A DNA stretch of 64,000 nt from Pedobacter chinensis (GCF_003339865.1 NZ_QPKV01000002.1:496001-560000); one strand, 5' to 3'; shown: positions 36,489 through 46,162, counted from the stretch's first letter. The notes: generated from the letters alone by a model not told the origin. Numbers and translations: made by a program.

Positions 36489-39400
36489 TTAGTGCGTTTT
36501 AACTTGTGATGTTCTTTTATTTAATACCGCTTTGTATTCTTTAGGGAATACTTTTACAAAATGATTAGATTGAGTTTTCCAATCACTTAAGATGAATTCT
36601 GCTACCTTACTATCGGTCAACCGAATATGTGTTTTTAGTAAAGCTAAAATTCTTTCTTCATCCTCAGCTAAAAGTGGATCTAAATCAACCATCTCTTTAT
36701 TGCACTTACGGGCAAAAGTCCCATTCGCATCATATACCCAGGCGATACCACCGCTCATGCCTGCTGCAAAATTGCTTCCTGTATCACCAAGAATTAAAAC
36801 TTCTCCGCCAGTCATGTATTCACAACCGTGATCTCCAACACCTTCTACAACAGCAGTGGCACCAGAATTACGAACAGCAAAACGTTCACCTGCTTTTCCA
36901 CGGGCAAATAGCTCGCCCGAAGTGGCACCATAAAGCGCTACGTTACCAATAATGATATTTTGTTCAGGAACGAATGTAGCATTTGAGAAAGGATAAATCG
37001 CCAGTCTCGCTCCTGATAAGCCTTTCCCTACATAATCGTTTGCTTCGCCTTCCAATGATAAAGTTACACCACGTGTGTTAAATGCCCCAAAGCTTTGTCC
37101 TGCAGATCCCACAAACTTAAAGTTAATGGTATCTGGCGGTAAGCCTGCGCCTAAGTGAACCTTTGAAATTTCATTAGATAACATGGTTCCAAGTGCACGA
37201 TCGGTATTTTTCACGTTAAAACTGGCAAACACAGGCTCATTATTGGTAATTGCCGGCTGTGCTGCAGCAATTAGCTGATGATCTAACACATTAGCTAAGC
37301 CATGATCCTGCTCCTCTGTATTAAACTGAGGCAGGCCATTATCTTCAGCCTTATATAAAATTGCAGATAAATCTAAATGTTTTAACTTCCAATCTTCTTC
37401 CGGCAATTCACGCACTTTTAAAATATCTGCCTGGCCCACCATTTCATGAATGGTTCTAAAGCCAAGTTCTGCCATAATCTCGCGTAATTCTTCAGCCAGA
37501 AAACGGAATAGATTTACAACATGATCTGCATCGCCGGTAAATAATTTCCTTAATTCAGGATCTTGAGTAGCTACCCCAACCGGACAAGTATTCAAATGGC
37601 ATTTACGCATCATAATACATCCTGCGGTTACTAATGCAGCTGTTGCAACACCAAATTCTTCAGCTCCAAGTAAAGCTGCAATTGCAATATCTCTACCTGT
37701 TTTTAGTTGACCATCTGTTTGCAGAACGATGCGATTGCGCAATTTGTTTTTCACTAATGTTTGATGTGCTTCTGCCAAACCAAGCTCCCAGGGCAATCCT
37801 GCATGTTGAATCGAAGTTAGAGGAGATGCTCCTGTTCCACCATCAAAGCCTGAAACCAGAATCACATCGGCATGTGCTTTGGCAACCCCTGCAGCGATAG
37901 TTCCTACTCCTGCTTTAGAAACCAGTTTCACGTTGATTCTTGCGGCGCGGTTGGCATTTTTCAAATCAAAAATCAGCTGTGCCAAATCTTCAATCGAATA
38001 AATATCATGATGCGGAGGAGGAGAAATCAAACCTACACCAGGTGTTGAGTGACGAACTTTTGCAATCCAATCATCCACTTTATGTCCTGGTAATTGACCG
38101 CCCTCGCCAGGTTTTGCACCCTGAGCCATTTTAATTTGTAACTCATCAGCATTGGTTAAATAGTAACTTGTTACCCCAAAACGCGCAGAAGCAACCTGCT
38201 TAATAGCAGAACGCATACTATCGCCATTTTCCATTTTGGTATAGCGCATTTCGTCTTCACCACCCTCACCAGTGTTGCTCTTTCCGCCAATCCGGTTCAT
38301 CGCAATAGCTAAAGTAGAGTGAGCCTCATGTGAAATGGAACCAAAAGACATTGCTCCTGTTGCAAATCTTTTTAAAATCGCTTCTGTTGACTCCACTTCA
38401 TTTAGCGGAACAGCCGGACGACTATAGTTAAATTCAAACAACCCACGAATGGTATAAGCCTGTTGGGTTTGCTCATTTACCAGTTTAGAGTATTGTTTAA
38501 AGATATTGTAATCATTTTTTCGCGTTGCATTTTGCAACAAGTGAATGGTTTGCGGATTAAACAAATGCGCTTCACCACGACGACGATATTTATAAGTACC
38601 TCCAGCCGGCAACAAATTCTCAATTTGAGTGATTGGGCCAAAACTGCGACGGTGTTTAATTAACGTTTCATAAGCAATTTCATCCAACCCTAACCCACCG
38701 ATACGGGAAACCGCTCCTGTGAAATAGGTATTGACCACCTGTTTATTTAAGCCTAAAATCTCAAAAATCTGTGCTCCCTGATATGACTGCAAGGTTGAAA
38801 TTCCCATTTTTGAGAAGATTTTAAGCAAGCCGCTATTTACTGCATAAATATAATTTTTGGTTAATTGTTCAGCTGATAGGCCCGCTTCTTCCTGAAAGCC
38901 ATTAATCGTTTCAAGTGCCAAATAAGGATTGATCGCAGTGACACCAAAACCCAATAAGGTAGCAAAATGATGAACTTCCCAAATATCACCAGCTTCAATC
39001 ACTATACCAACGGCCCCACGATATCCTTTACGGATTAAATGATGATGCACCGCTGAAACCGCTAACAATGATGGCATAGCCGCATGTTCAGAATCTATAG
39101 CTCTGTCAGTCAGCACGATAACCTGAAAGCCATCTTCAACCGCATCTACCGCATAACGGCACAAACGGTCCAAAGCTTTTGCCATGGCGCCGGGTGCACC
39201 ATCAGCCCTGAAATAAGTTTGCAAAGTTTTGGCCTGGAAAACACCGGTATCAATACTTCTTAATTTTTCTAATTCCTGATTCGTTAAAATAGGATGTTTT
39301 ATTGCTACACAGTGTGCTTGTTTAGGATTTTCATCCAGCAAATTGCCGTTGCTGCCCATAAAACTCGCTAAACTCATTACCACTTTTTCACGGATCGGAT

Positions 39401-40988
39401 CAATCGGTGGATTGGTAACCTGAGCAAATAACTGTTTAAAGTAATTGGATAAATGTTGCGGACGTTTTGATAAAACCGCTAAAGGCGTATCAGTTCCCAT
39501 TGAACCAATTGGCTCTTTACCCTCAATAGCCATAGGTTTAAGCAAAAGCTCAATATCTTCTCTGCTATAGCCAAAAACCTGTTGATATTTAAAAACCGAT
39601 TCAGCCGAAAGTCCTGTGAACATTACACGTGGCTCAGGTAACTCCTCTAAACGAATTTGATATTGATTAATCCAGTCGGCATAAGGGCTTTTGCCACAAA
39701 CCTGCTGTTTAATTTCATTATCACTGATGATTCTACCCTGCTCCATGTCTACAACGAACATTTTGCCAGGTGTTAATCTGCCTTTTTCAATAATAGTGCT
39801 TTGATCAATCGCCAACGCACCGGCTTCAGATCCCATAATTACACGATCATCAGAAGTAATTGCATAACGGGAAGGACGAAGACCATTACGATCTAGTGTT
39901 GCCCCGATTAACTTACCATCAGTAAAAGCAATGGCTGCCGGACCATCCCATGGCTCCATTAAAGTTGCATGGAATTCATAGAAAGCCTTTTTAACCGGAT
40001 CCATATCCTCATTACCATCCCAGGCCTCTGGAACCAACATCATCAAAACATGCGGTAATGTTCTGCCAGCATGAAGTAACAATTCAATAACATTATCCAA
40101 ACAACCTGAATCTGAGTTAGTTTCGTCAATAACCGGCAACAGCATATCTAACTCTTCAGGAGTGAAATATGCAGAAGCAAATGATTTAACACCAGCCCTA
40201 AACCAGTTTAAATTTCCTTGTAAAGTATTAATTTCTCCATTGTGTGCAATGAAACGGAAAGGCTGAGCCAATCTCCAGGAAGGGAATGTGTTGGTTGCAA
40301 ACCTGGAGTGAACAAGTCCCAAGGCAGAAACCACTCGTTTATCACTCAGATCGGTAAAGTAAGTACGAACCTGCAAAGAGGTAAGTTGCCCTTTATATAT
40401 AATGGTTTGGGCAGAAAGAGAAACAATATAAAAATCTTTACCGCCATGAACTGTATTGGTTATCAGCTTGATCAGGTAGTTTTTAAAAATATAAAGTTTG
40501 CGTTCAAAATCAGCTCCCCTGGCTATTGCGTAAGGACGGGCAATAAAAACCTGCTCAATTTCCGGTTCAACGGAAAGTGCCATGTTACCGATATCTGTTG
40601 TATCAGTGTTTACTTTTCTGAAACCTAAAATTTCCAGTCCCAGCTTTTCAGCAGCGCGATAAATAAGCTCTCTGCATTCTTCTCTTGATCTGATATCTTT
40701 TGGCATAAATAACATGCCTACACCATAATCTTTGGTTTCAGGCAAGCTAAATCCAGCTTTCAGACATTCATCGTAAAAAAATTCATGGGGAATCTGAATC
40801 ATGATCCCGGCGCCATCGCCAGTGTTTGGTTCTGCTCCACATGCCCCTCTATGATCAAGATTTTCTAAAATTGTAAGTGCATCAGAGATGATTTGATGCG
40901 ATTTTCGCCCTTTCACATGTGCAACGAACCCAATACCGCAGGCATCGTGTTCAAATTGCGCATCGTACAATCCACTGTTTGGTTCCAT
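36489..40988 (-). CDS. gltB: Glutamate synthase large subunit
   Basis: The 1499-residue alpha subunit of NADPH-type glutamate synthase makes two glutamates from glutamine and 2-oxoglutarate. The N-terminal glutaminase domain opens after a short propeptide with DACGIGFVAHVKG; the Cys is the Ntn nucleophile. The FMN-binding synthase domain is in the middle. The 3Fe-4S cluster motif CIMMRKCHLNTCPVG is near residue 1140. The C-terminal beta-helix domain contains repeated G-rich turns (GVGDHGCEYMTGGEV). The length matches the family. The promoter should lie in the AT-rich upstream region; no full consensus was found. Confidence 0.97.
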   Translation of the reverse strand: MEPNSGLYDAQFEHDACGIGFVAHVKGRKSHQIISDALTILENLDHRGACGAEPNTGDGAGIMIQIPHEFFYDECLKAGFSLPETKDYGVGMLFMPKDIRSREECRELIYRAAEKLGLEILGFRKVNTDTTDIGNMALSVEPEIEQVFIARPYAIARGADFERKLYIFKNYLIKLITNTVHGGKDFYIVSLSAQTIIYKGQLTSLQVRTYFTDLSDKRVVSALGLVHSRFATNTFPSWRLAQPFRFIAHNGEINTLQGNLNWFRAGVKSFASAYFTPEELDMLLPVIDETNSDSGCLDNVIELLLHAGRTLPHVLMMLVPEAWDGNEDMDPVKKAFYEFHATLMEPWDGPAAIAFTDGKLIGATLDRNGLRPSRYAITSDDRVIMGSEAGALAIDQSTIIEKGRLTPGKMFVVDMEQGRIISDNEIKQQVCGKSPYADWINQYQIRLEELPEPRVMFTGLSAESVFKYQQVFGYSREDIELLLKPMAIEGKEPIGSMGTDTPLAVLSKRPQHLSNYFKQLFAQVTNPPIDPIREKVVMSLASFMGSNGNLLDENPKQAHCVAIKHPILTNQELEKLRSIDTGVFQAKTLQTYFRADGAPGAMAKALDRLCRYAVDAVEDGFQVIVLTDRAIDSEHAAMPSLLAVSAVHHHLIRKGYRGAVGIVIEAGDIWEVHHFATLLGFGVTAINPYLALETINGFQEEAGLSAEQLTKNYIYAVNSGLLKIFSKMGISTLQSYQGAQIFEILGLNKQVVNTYFTGAVSRIGGLGLDEIAYETLIKHRRSFGPITQIENLLPAGGTYKYRRRGEAHLFNPQTIHLLQNATRKNDYNIFKQYSKLVNEQTQQAYTIRGLFEFNYSRPAVPLNEVESTEAILKRFATGAMSFGSISHEAHSTLAIAMNRIGGKSNTGEGGEDEMRYTKMENGDSMRSAIKQVASARFGVTSYYLTNADELQIKMAQGAKPGEGGQLPGHKVDDWIAKVRHSTPGVGLISPPPHHDIYSIEDLAQLIFDLKNANRAARINVKLVSKAGVGTIAAGVAKAHADVILVSGFDGGTGASPLTSIQHAGLPWELGLAEAHQTLVKNKLRNRIVLQTDGQLKTGRDIAIAALLGAEEFGVATAALVTAGCIMMRKCHLNTCPVGVATQDPELRKLFTGDADHVVNLFRFLAEELREIMAELGFRTIHEMVGQADILKVRELPEEDWKLKHLDLSAILYKAEDNGLPQFNTEEQDHGLANVLDHQLIAAAQPAITNNEPVFASFNVKNTDRALGTMLSNEISKVHLGAGLPPDTINFKFVGSAGQSFGAFNTRGVTLSLEGEANDYVGKGLSGARLAIYPFSNATFVPEQNIIIGNVALYGATSGELFARGKAGERFAVRNSGATAVVEGVGDHGCEYMTGGEVLILGDTGSNFAAGMSGGIAWVYDANGTFARKCNKEMVDLDPLLAEDEERILALLKTHIRLTDSKVAEFILSDWKTQSNHFVKVFPKEYKAVLNKRTSQVKTH

Positions 40989-41366
40989 TCTTTGCTCGTT
41001 AGTTGTTAGTGTATAGGAAACACTAAGATATAAAAAACGAACTTTAAATTACAGAGTTGCTATGACTTTTAGGAAAATTTTAGTTTTTAAGCAAAGTTTA
41101 AACATTAAATTAAAATATCAGCAATAATTTAATCTTATTTTTAAAAAATCAATAATGACAATATCATACAATAATTCCTTCTTCTTTATGAATTTTAAGT
41201 ATAAATCGATTTATTAAAATAATTCACTTATAAATATTTAATTCATAAATAAATATAACAAATCTATCATCATCTTAATCGCGAATGTATATTGATTGAA
41301 TAAAAAATTTTATTAATTTATTAATCAGCTACATAGCCTAAATGACCAAAAAATTAAAAAAATGCA
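40989..41366. other. AT-rich divergent intergenic region, gltB/SRP RNA
   Basis: A very AT-rich stretch with no supported gene. It must hold the gltB promoter (leftward). It ends at the SRP RNA promoter (rightward). Confidence 0.5.
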
Positions 41367-41397
41367 TTTTGCAAAACAACTTCTTTTTCTACCTTTG
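41367..41397 (+). promoter_or_regulatory. SRP RNA promoter
   Basis: TTTTG (41367-41371), 18 bases, then TACCTTTG (41390-41397). This is a full match to the Bacteroidota TTTG/TAnnTTTG promoter. The predicted start is at about 41400, exactly where the SRP RNA begins. Confidence 0.85.
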
Positions 41398-41399
41398 TG

Positions 41400-41500
41400 C
41401 CGGGCAAGTCTTCTACGACCAGCTCCCTTTGAACTCCCCCAGGGTGGGAACGCAGCAAGGGTAGAAGGTTGTAGCGGTGCGATAGAAGGTGCTTGCCCTT
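41400..41500 (+). ncRNA. ffs: Signal recognition particle RNA (4.5S)
   Basis: A roughly 100-base RNA of the small bacterial SRP type, which pairs with Ffh to target nascent membrane proteins. The 5' GGGCAAG pairs with CTTGCCC at the 3' end. The apical hairpin contains the conserved core CCAGGGTGGGAACGCAGCAAGG, with its GGAA-type tetraloop and A-rich internal loop. A run of seven T follows (41499-41505) as terminator. A consensus promoter lies immediately upstream. A frame across this RNA (41362-41586) is not a gene. Confidence 0.92.
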
Positions 41501-41588
41501 TTTTTCTCCCCCAATCCCCTGAAGGGGGAATTAAATTCTTCAGGGTTTCTGAAATTGAACCTAATAATCATTTTAAGAATTTATAAGC

Positions 41589-42248
41589 ATGAAATTTTTT
41601 ATTGACACAGCTAACCTTGATCAAATCAAAGAAGCTCAAGATCTTGGCATTTTAGATGGCGTAACCACCAACCCTAGCTTAATGGCTAAAGAAGGTATTA
41701 CCGGCGAAGAAAATGTAATCAATCATTATAAAGCAATTTGTGATATTGTTGATGATAATGTAAGTGCAGAGGTAATTTCTACCACTTTTGATGAAATTGT
41801 AAAAGAAGGCGAAGCATTGGCAGCTTTGAACCCTAAAATTGTGGTTAAAGTTCCAATGATCAAAGATGGTGTTAAGGCCATTAAATACTTCTCATCAAAA
41901 GGAATTAAGACAAACTGTACTTTAATTTTCTCTGCCGGACAAGCATTATTGGCTGCAAAGGCCGGAGCAACTTACGTATCTCCTTTTTTAGGCCGTTTGG
42001 ATGATATTTCCAGTGATGGCTTAGTTTTAATCGAAGATATCAGAACAATTTTTGATAACTATGGATACGAAACTCAGATTTTAGCGGCTTCGATCCGCGG
42101 ACCATTGCATATTGTAAACTGCGCTAAATTAGGTGCTGATGTAATTACAGCTCCATTAGCAGCAATTGTTGGCTTATTAAAACACCCGTTAACCGATAGC
42201 GGTTTAGCAACTTTCTTAGCAGATCATGCTAAGGCAGCGGGGAAATAA
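41589..42248 (+). CDS. Transaldolase / fructose-6-phosphate aldolase family, small type
   Basis: This 219-residue protein of the short TalC/FSA class has the (beta/alpha)8 fold. [16 protein letters not shown] and [13 protein letters not shown] are the class signatures. Lys in [10 protein letters not shown] (about residue 87) forms the Schiff base. This class interconverts sedoheptulose-7-P and glyceraldehyde-3-P with erythrose-4-P and fructose-6-P, or aldolises dihydroxyacetone. Which activity dominates cannot be told from sequence. It follows the SRP RNA gene by about 90 bases and may have its own promoter. Confidence 0.92.
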   Translation: MKFFIDTANLDQIKEAQDLGILDGVTTNPSLMAKEGITGEENVINHYKAICDIVDDNVSAEVISTTFDEIVKEGEALAALNPKIVVKVPMIKDGVKAIKYFSSKGIKTNCTLIFSAGQALLAAKAGATYVSPFLGRLDDISSDGLVLIEDIRTIFDNYGYETQILAASIRGPLHIVNCAKLGADVITAPLAAIVGLLKHPLTDSGLATFLADHAKAAGK

Positions 42249-42249
42249 G

Positions 42250-42635
42250 TCCAGAGTCTTGAGTTCGGAGTCTTGAGTCTCCAACATAAGAAGCCCTAAG
42301 ACAGTTGGTAAATAAGTTTGGAGTACTGAGTTTGGAGTGGAAGTTCCAAGCGCAAAAAAAGTCCTAAGTATCATTTAACTTAGGACTTTTTTATTTTATG
42401 ATAGATGTGAGAAGAAAGTGGATGATGGACAGATTACACTTTTATCTTTTCAATTTTGCACAGTTCGTGTGATTACAAATTGCAGGCTACATCATCCGTT
42501 TTCCCTGTCCCATTTTACATCTCTTGTTTTTGTATTCAAAGAATTAGATCTCCGGTGATTATATGTTTGTTGCGGTTTAGGCACCTGGGAAACTCCAAAC
42601 TCCCAGCCCCAAACTCCAAACTAGACTAAAGACTC
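42250..42635. repeat. Pair of inverted GAGTCTTGAGT/TTGGAGT-rich repeats around a terminator
   Basis: Left of the terminator (42252-42345) is a run of short repeats such as GAGTCTTGAGT and AGTTTGGAGT. Right of it (42588-42635) is the inverse type, AAACTCCAAACT and GACTCACGACT. These low-complexity phrases look like dispersed intergenic repeats. No gene is present between 42249 and 42620. Confidence 0.55.
42354..42392. terminator. Bidirectional terminator after small transaldolase
   Basis: AAAAAAA GTCCTAAGT, loop, ACTTAGGAC TTTTTT: a perfect 9-base stem with A-run and T-run on either side. It can stop transcription in both directions. Confidence 0.88.
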
Positions 42636-43127
42636 ACGACTTAGCACTTCCTTAATCTTCTCATAACTGATCTGTTCATCGGGCTCAATCAGAATTCCTT
42701 TCACTCCTGCCCCATTTGCAGCTTCCACATCTCTGGGTTTATCGCCAATCATTACAGATTGTGCAGGATCAATGTCATACATATCAATGGCATCTAAAAT
42801 CATTCCCGATGCGGGTTTGCGACATTTACACGCTCCTCCTACAGTTGGATGGTGTGGACAATAATAAAACCCAGCAATATCAGCTCCTTTAGCGACAAAG
42901 GCATTTCTTAACATCTGATGCATGACAGCCAGTTCTTGCTCGCTATATCTTTTTAAGGCAATACCACCCTGATTGGTAATCACGATCAGTAAATAACCTT
43001 CATCAAAGAATTTCTTTAAAACAGGAATTTGATAATCTAAAATTTTAAAGTCTTCAACACGACAAATGTAATCGTAGATTTCGTGATTGAGAACGCCATC
43101 ACGATCGAGAAAAATAGCTTTATTCAT
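42621..43127 (-). CDS. GmhB-like D,D-heptose 1,7-bisphosphate 7-phosphatase (HAD family)
   Basis: A 168-residue HAD phosphatase from ATG 43127 (MNKAIFLDRDGVLNHE); an upstream start at 43175 adds 16 residues with no family match. The DxD nucleophile motif LDRDGVLN is at residues 6-13. TNQGG follows, then the CPHHPTVGGACKCRKP zinc-binding loop (Cys/His) that marks the GmhB/HisB-N subgroup, and IGDKPRDVEAANGAG. GmhB removes the 7-phosphate in ADP-heptose synthesis for LPS. No other heptose genes are nearby. Confidence 0.88.
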   Translation of the reverse strand: MNKAIFLDRDGVLNHEIYDYICRVEDFKILDYQIPVLKKFFDEGYLLIVITNQGGIALKRYSEQELAVMHQMLRNAFVAKGADIAGFYYCPHHPTVGGACKCRKPASGMILDAIDMYDIDPAQSVMIGDKPRDVEAANGAGVKGILIEPDEQISYEKIKEVLSRESLV

Positions 43128-43209
43128 ATGAAATATAACATGGATGATGAAATGAAAATGATTATAGCCATCCAAACTTTGCGCCCAAAAATAGGCAAAA
43201 ATTAATCAC

Positions 43210-43240
43210 AAAAAAACCCAACCTGATTTGGATTGGGTTT
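43210..43240 (-). terminator. Terminator of FucP-like transporter gene
   Basis: AAACCCAACC and GGATTGGGTTT form a stem with one bulged base, followed on the minus strand by an A/T-run. It lies about 20 bases beyond the transporter stop. Confidence 0.75.
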
Positions 43241-43259
43241 AAAGGCAGAAGATTTAATA

Positions 43260-44546
43260 TTATTTAATGTTAAGTCCAACTTTATGTCCCTTAACAGCAA
43301 AGTATAGAATATACAAGTAGCAGGGCATTACCGTTATAAAGTACGATAGCTGAAAATCAAGGTGCAAATGATCTTTAATATAGGCATATAATAATGGCCA
43401 AACCGCTCCACCAGCAATACCCATAACCATAATGGCCGATCCGGTTTTAGTGAACCTGCCCAGATGACTTATTCCGAGCGGAAAAATTGCAGGCCACATT
43501 AATGAATTTGCTAATCCTAAAAGTGCAATGAAAATCACTGATGTGTATCCTGATGTAAGATAGGCGGCAATGGTAAAAATTAAGCCTAAAATAGCACAAA
43601 CTCTTAGTGCAAATTGTTGAGAAATGTATTTCGGTATGGCGATAATTCCAATAATATAGCCAACAAGCATCCCTCCAAGTGTTAGTGAGGTAAAATATTT
43701 ACTAATATCGGCACTGATACCTAAGGCTTTGCCGTAAACGCCAATAATATCTCCGGCCATTACCTCGGCTGCAACGTAAACAAAAATACAAAAGGCACCC
43801 AAAAACAAATGTGGAAACTGAAAAATACTTTGGTGCCTAACCACTTTACCTTCGCTTTCATCTACAATATCTTCTTCAACATTAACTTCAGGTAAATCTG
43901 TAAACTTTATTACCAACGAGAACAATAAAAAAATAATGGCTAAAACAATATAAGGCATATTTACCCGACCCAAAACATCATTTAACAAAAGTTCTTTTTT
44001 AAGTCCTGTTGCCGCAAGAATTTTGGCTTCAATTTCAGATGCATTTTTCAAAAATAGTGTCCCCATGATAAAGGGAACAATGATCCCTGCAAACTTATTA
44101 CAAATTCCTGCAATACTAATTCGTTTTGCGGCACTCTCAATAGGACCAATTATGGCTAAATATGGGTTAGATGCAGTTTGAAGCAATGCCAATGCTGCTC
44201 CCTGAACAAAAATTCCTGTTAAAAACAAACCAAAGGTTCTGGTTTGTGCAGCGGGAATAAAAAGCAGTGAACCAGCACCTAAAACAAAAAGTCCGAGGAT
44301 GATACCGTTTTTGAAACCAATCTTTTTCAGTATCCAGGATGAAGGTAAAGAAAGAAAAAAATAAGCCATATAAGAGGCAAAAGTTACAAGAAAGGCCTGA
44401 ATATCAGACAATCCAAAAGATAATTTGAAGAACGGAATGAGCGTTCCATTTGCCCAGGTTACAAATCCAAATATGAAAAATAACGCACAAATAATAACGA
44501 GTGGTTTTGGTCCTCTGGTTTGGTTAGGACTGACAATACTTAACAT
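43260..44546 (-). CDS. FucP-like sugar:H+ symporter (MFS)
   Basis: A 428-residue integral membrane protein with about 12 membrane segments and the fucose permease (FHS) signatures: LIPFFKLSFGLSDIQAFLVTFASYMAYF near the N-terminus, FLTGIFVQGAALALLQTASNPYLAIIGP in the middle, and WPAIFPLGISHLGRFTKTGSAIMVMGIAGGAVWP toward the end. The family takes up L-fucose, glucose or similar sugars with protons. The substrate is not certain. It is probably monocistronic. Confidence 0.9.
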   Translation of the reverse strand: MLSIVSPNQTRGPKPLVIICALFFIFGFVTWANGTLIPFFKLSFGLSDIQAFLVTFASYMAYFFLSLPSSWILKKIGFKNGIILGLFVLGAGSLLFIPAAQTRTFGLFLTGIFVQGAALALLQTASNPYLAIIGPIESAAKRISIAGICNKFAGIIVPFIMGTLFLKNASEIEAKILAATGLKKELLLNDVLGRVNMPYIVLAIIFLLFSLVIKFTDLPEVNVEEDIVDESEGKVVRHQSIFQFPHLFLGAFCIFVYVAAEVMAGDIIGVYGKALGISADISKYFTSLTLGGMLVGYIIGIIAIPKYISQQFALRVCAILGLIFTIAAYLTSGYTSVIFIALLGLANSLMWPAIFPLGISHLGRFTKTGSAIMVMGIAGGAVWPLLYAYIKDHLHLDFQLSYFITVMPCYLYILYFAVKGHKVGLNIK

Positions 44547-44637
44547 AAAATTTAGCTTGGTTTAAGTTGCGGAAGCCAAACTAAGCAATTAAATTATCAA
44601 TTTTCAACTCAAACGTTTGCGTAATTTTCAATTAATT

Positions 44638-45753
44638 TTAATTTGAGCTGACGCATCTGAATCCAGTGTGTTCTAATCCTGTATCTGTTGAAGTTTTCAT
44701 TCTCGATGTAACCCGGTAACCTTTGCAATAAGAAGCATTACACATAAATGAACCTCCTCTAACCACTTTCTTTGGTACTGTTGGTTCCATTGGATCGTAA
44801 CTATCAGTTGGGCCCTGCGGATTAGCAGTTACGCGGCTCAAAGTTTGATAATAATCAGGACGGTACCAATCGCTGCACCATTCCCAAACATTGCCTGCCA
44901 TATCATATAAGCCATAACCATTCGGTTTAAATTTCTTAACCGCAACCAACCCATAAAAACCATCTTTACCTGTGTTTTTTAAAGGAAAATTGCCTTGCCA
45001 TGTATTTGCTTTACTTAATCCCTTCTCAACAGCTTCATTTCCCCATGGATACAACGCATTTTTTATTCCGCCTCTGGCCGCAAATTCCCATTCAGCTTCC
45101 GTTGGCAGGCGTTTTCCTGCCCATTTGCAATATGCCATTGCATCATCCCAGGAAACATGAACAACAGGATAATTTTCTTTACCATTAATATTACTTTTCG
45201 GGCCTTGCGGATGTTCCCAATCTGCTCCTTTAACCCAGCTCCACCATTGCGAAGCATCATTAAGTGTTGTTATTGATTTGGGTTGATGAAAAACCAAAGA
45301 AGCTGCCACAAAAACACTATCAGGGGGTTTAGGTGTACCTGCCGGAAGTTGTTTTTTCATTTCTTCCCAATCTGGTTTTCTTTCAGCAGTGGTTACATAG
45401 CCGGTGGCACCAGTGAACCTTTTGAAATCAGCATTGGTAACTTCTGTTACATCAATCCAAAATGAATTCAACTTAACCGGATGTTGGGGGTATTCATCCT
45501 CCCCCCCTTCCTGATCAGCTGCGCCCATATTAAATTCGCCTGCAGGAATATAAACCATTCCGGCATGATCAACTTTGTTTGTTGAGAAAGTTGAAGTATC
45601 TCTTGTAGCGCCAAAACGGCCTGGAAGATTTTTTTCACATGATGCCATTGAATCTTGCTTTCGCTTAACTTCATCGGCCTTTTCAGGATTGGATTGGCAG
45701 GAAAACAAAAAAAGAAGCGGCAAAACAAGTGATAAAACAAAAGATCTGGACAT
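44638..45753 (-). CDS. Formylglycine-generating-enzyme-family lipoprotein with both catalytic Cys
   Basis: A 371-residue protein. The signal peptide ends in a lipobox, FSCQ (lipidated Cys19). The SUMF1/FGE domain spans about residues 62-370, with GMVYIPAGEFNMGA, WDDAMAYCKWAGKRLPTEAEWE and GLYDMAGNVWEWCSDWY. The catalytic segment reads RGGSFMCNASYCKGYR, with Cys338 and Cys343 spaced as the active-site pair of true formylglycine-generating enzymes. Many family members lack this pair. Known FGEs convert a Cys of type I sulfatases to formylglycine. No sulfatase gene is seen in the window, so the partner is unknown. A lipoprotein location is unusual and suggests action in the envelope. Confidence 0.88.
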   Translation of the reverse strand: MSRSFVLSLVLPLLFLFSCQSNPEKADEVKRKQDSMASCEKNLPGRFGATRDTSTFSTNKVDHAGMVYIPAGEFNMGAADQEGGEDEYPQHPVKLNSFWIDVTEVTNADFKRFTGATGYVTTAERKPDWEEMKKQLPAGTPKPPDSVFVAASLVFHQPKSITTLNDASQWWSWVKGADWEHPQGPKSNINGKENYPVVHVSWDDAMAYCKWAGKRLPTEAEWEFAARGGIKNALYPWGNEAVEKGLSKANTWQGNFPLKNTGKDGFYGLVAVKKFKPNGYGLYDMAGNVWEWCSDWYRPDYYQTLSRVTANPQGPTDSYDPMEPTVPKKVVRGGSFMCNASYCKGYRVTSRMKTSTDTGLEHTGFRCVSSN

Positions 45754-45862
45754 GGAGTGATGCTAAATGTAAGCCTTAAAATTATCGATTATGTTTAAAA
45801 AAGCGAAAGCAAAAATTAATTAGCCTATAAATCAATATGGTATAACATTTCCTCAAATTTTA

Positions 45863-45894
45863 TTTGCAAGCAATTGATGTTAACCCTATATTTG
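45863..45894 (+). promoter_or_regulatory. tRNA-Lys promoter
   Basis: TTTG (45863-45866), 20 bases, TATATTTG (45887-45894): a full match to TTTG/TAnnTTTG. The predicted start at about 45900 is 35 bases upstream of the tRNA. Confidence 0.75.
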
Positions 45895-45934
45895 CACCAC
45901 TTTAAAGAAAACGGATAACGTTTTTAACAAAGTA

Positions 45935-46007
45935 GATTCCGTAGCTCAGCTGGTAGAGCATTACACTTTTAATGTAGTGGTCCTGGGTTCGAATCCCAGC
46001 GGGATCA
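45935..46007 (+). tRNA. tRNA-Lys (anticodon UUU)
   Basis: A 73-base cloverleaf. Acceptor stem GATTCCG pairs with CGGGATC (one G-T), discriminator A. The D-arm has GCTCAGCTGGTAGAGC. The anticodon loop CTTTTAA reads UUU for lysine. The T-arm has GGTTCGAATCC. The CCA end is not encoded. This tRNA type is often an integration target, and the following sequence appears to be mobile-element debris. Confidence 0.96.
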
Positions 46008-46031
46008 CAGAAAATAGTATAAAAATTACGT

Positions 46032-46069
46032 AAAAGCTTGCAAATCAAATGATTGCAAGCTTTTTTTTT
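46032..46069 (+). terminator. Terminator after tRNA-Lys
   Basis: AAAAGCTTGCAA and TTGCAAGCTTTT form a long stem with one bulged base, ending in nine T. Confidence 0.9.
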
Positions 46070-46091
46070 GTTTTAGTAGAAAAACCAAGAT

Positions 46092-46162
46092 ACTTACCGA
46101 ATCTCATATTAAAAGTGTGTGATTCGGTAAGTAATTCTGGGACTAACAGAACTTACCGAATT
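46092..46162. repeat. Three ACTTACCGAAT motifs, two in perfect inversion
   Basis: ACTTACCGAATC (46092-46103), 17 bases, then GATTCGGTAAGT (46121-46132): a perfect 12-base inverted repeat. A third copy, ACTTACCGAATT, is at 46151-46162. Lying directly downstream of tRNA-Lys, they could be recombinase or regulator binding sites, or transposon ends. Confidence 0.7.

Noticed and set aside
41362-41586. A 74-codon frame across the SRP RNA gene
   Set aside because: It lies on the SRP RNA with its conserved core and terminator, and shows no protein features.
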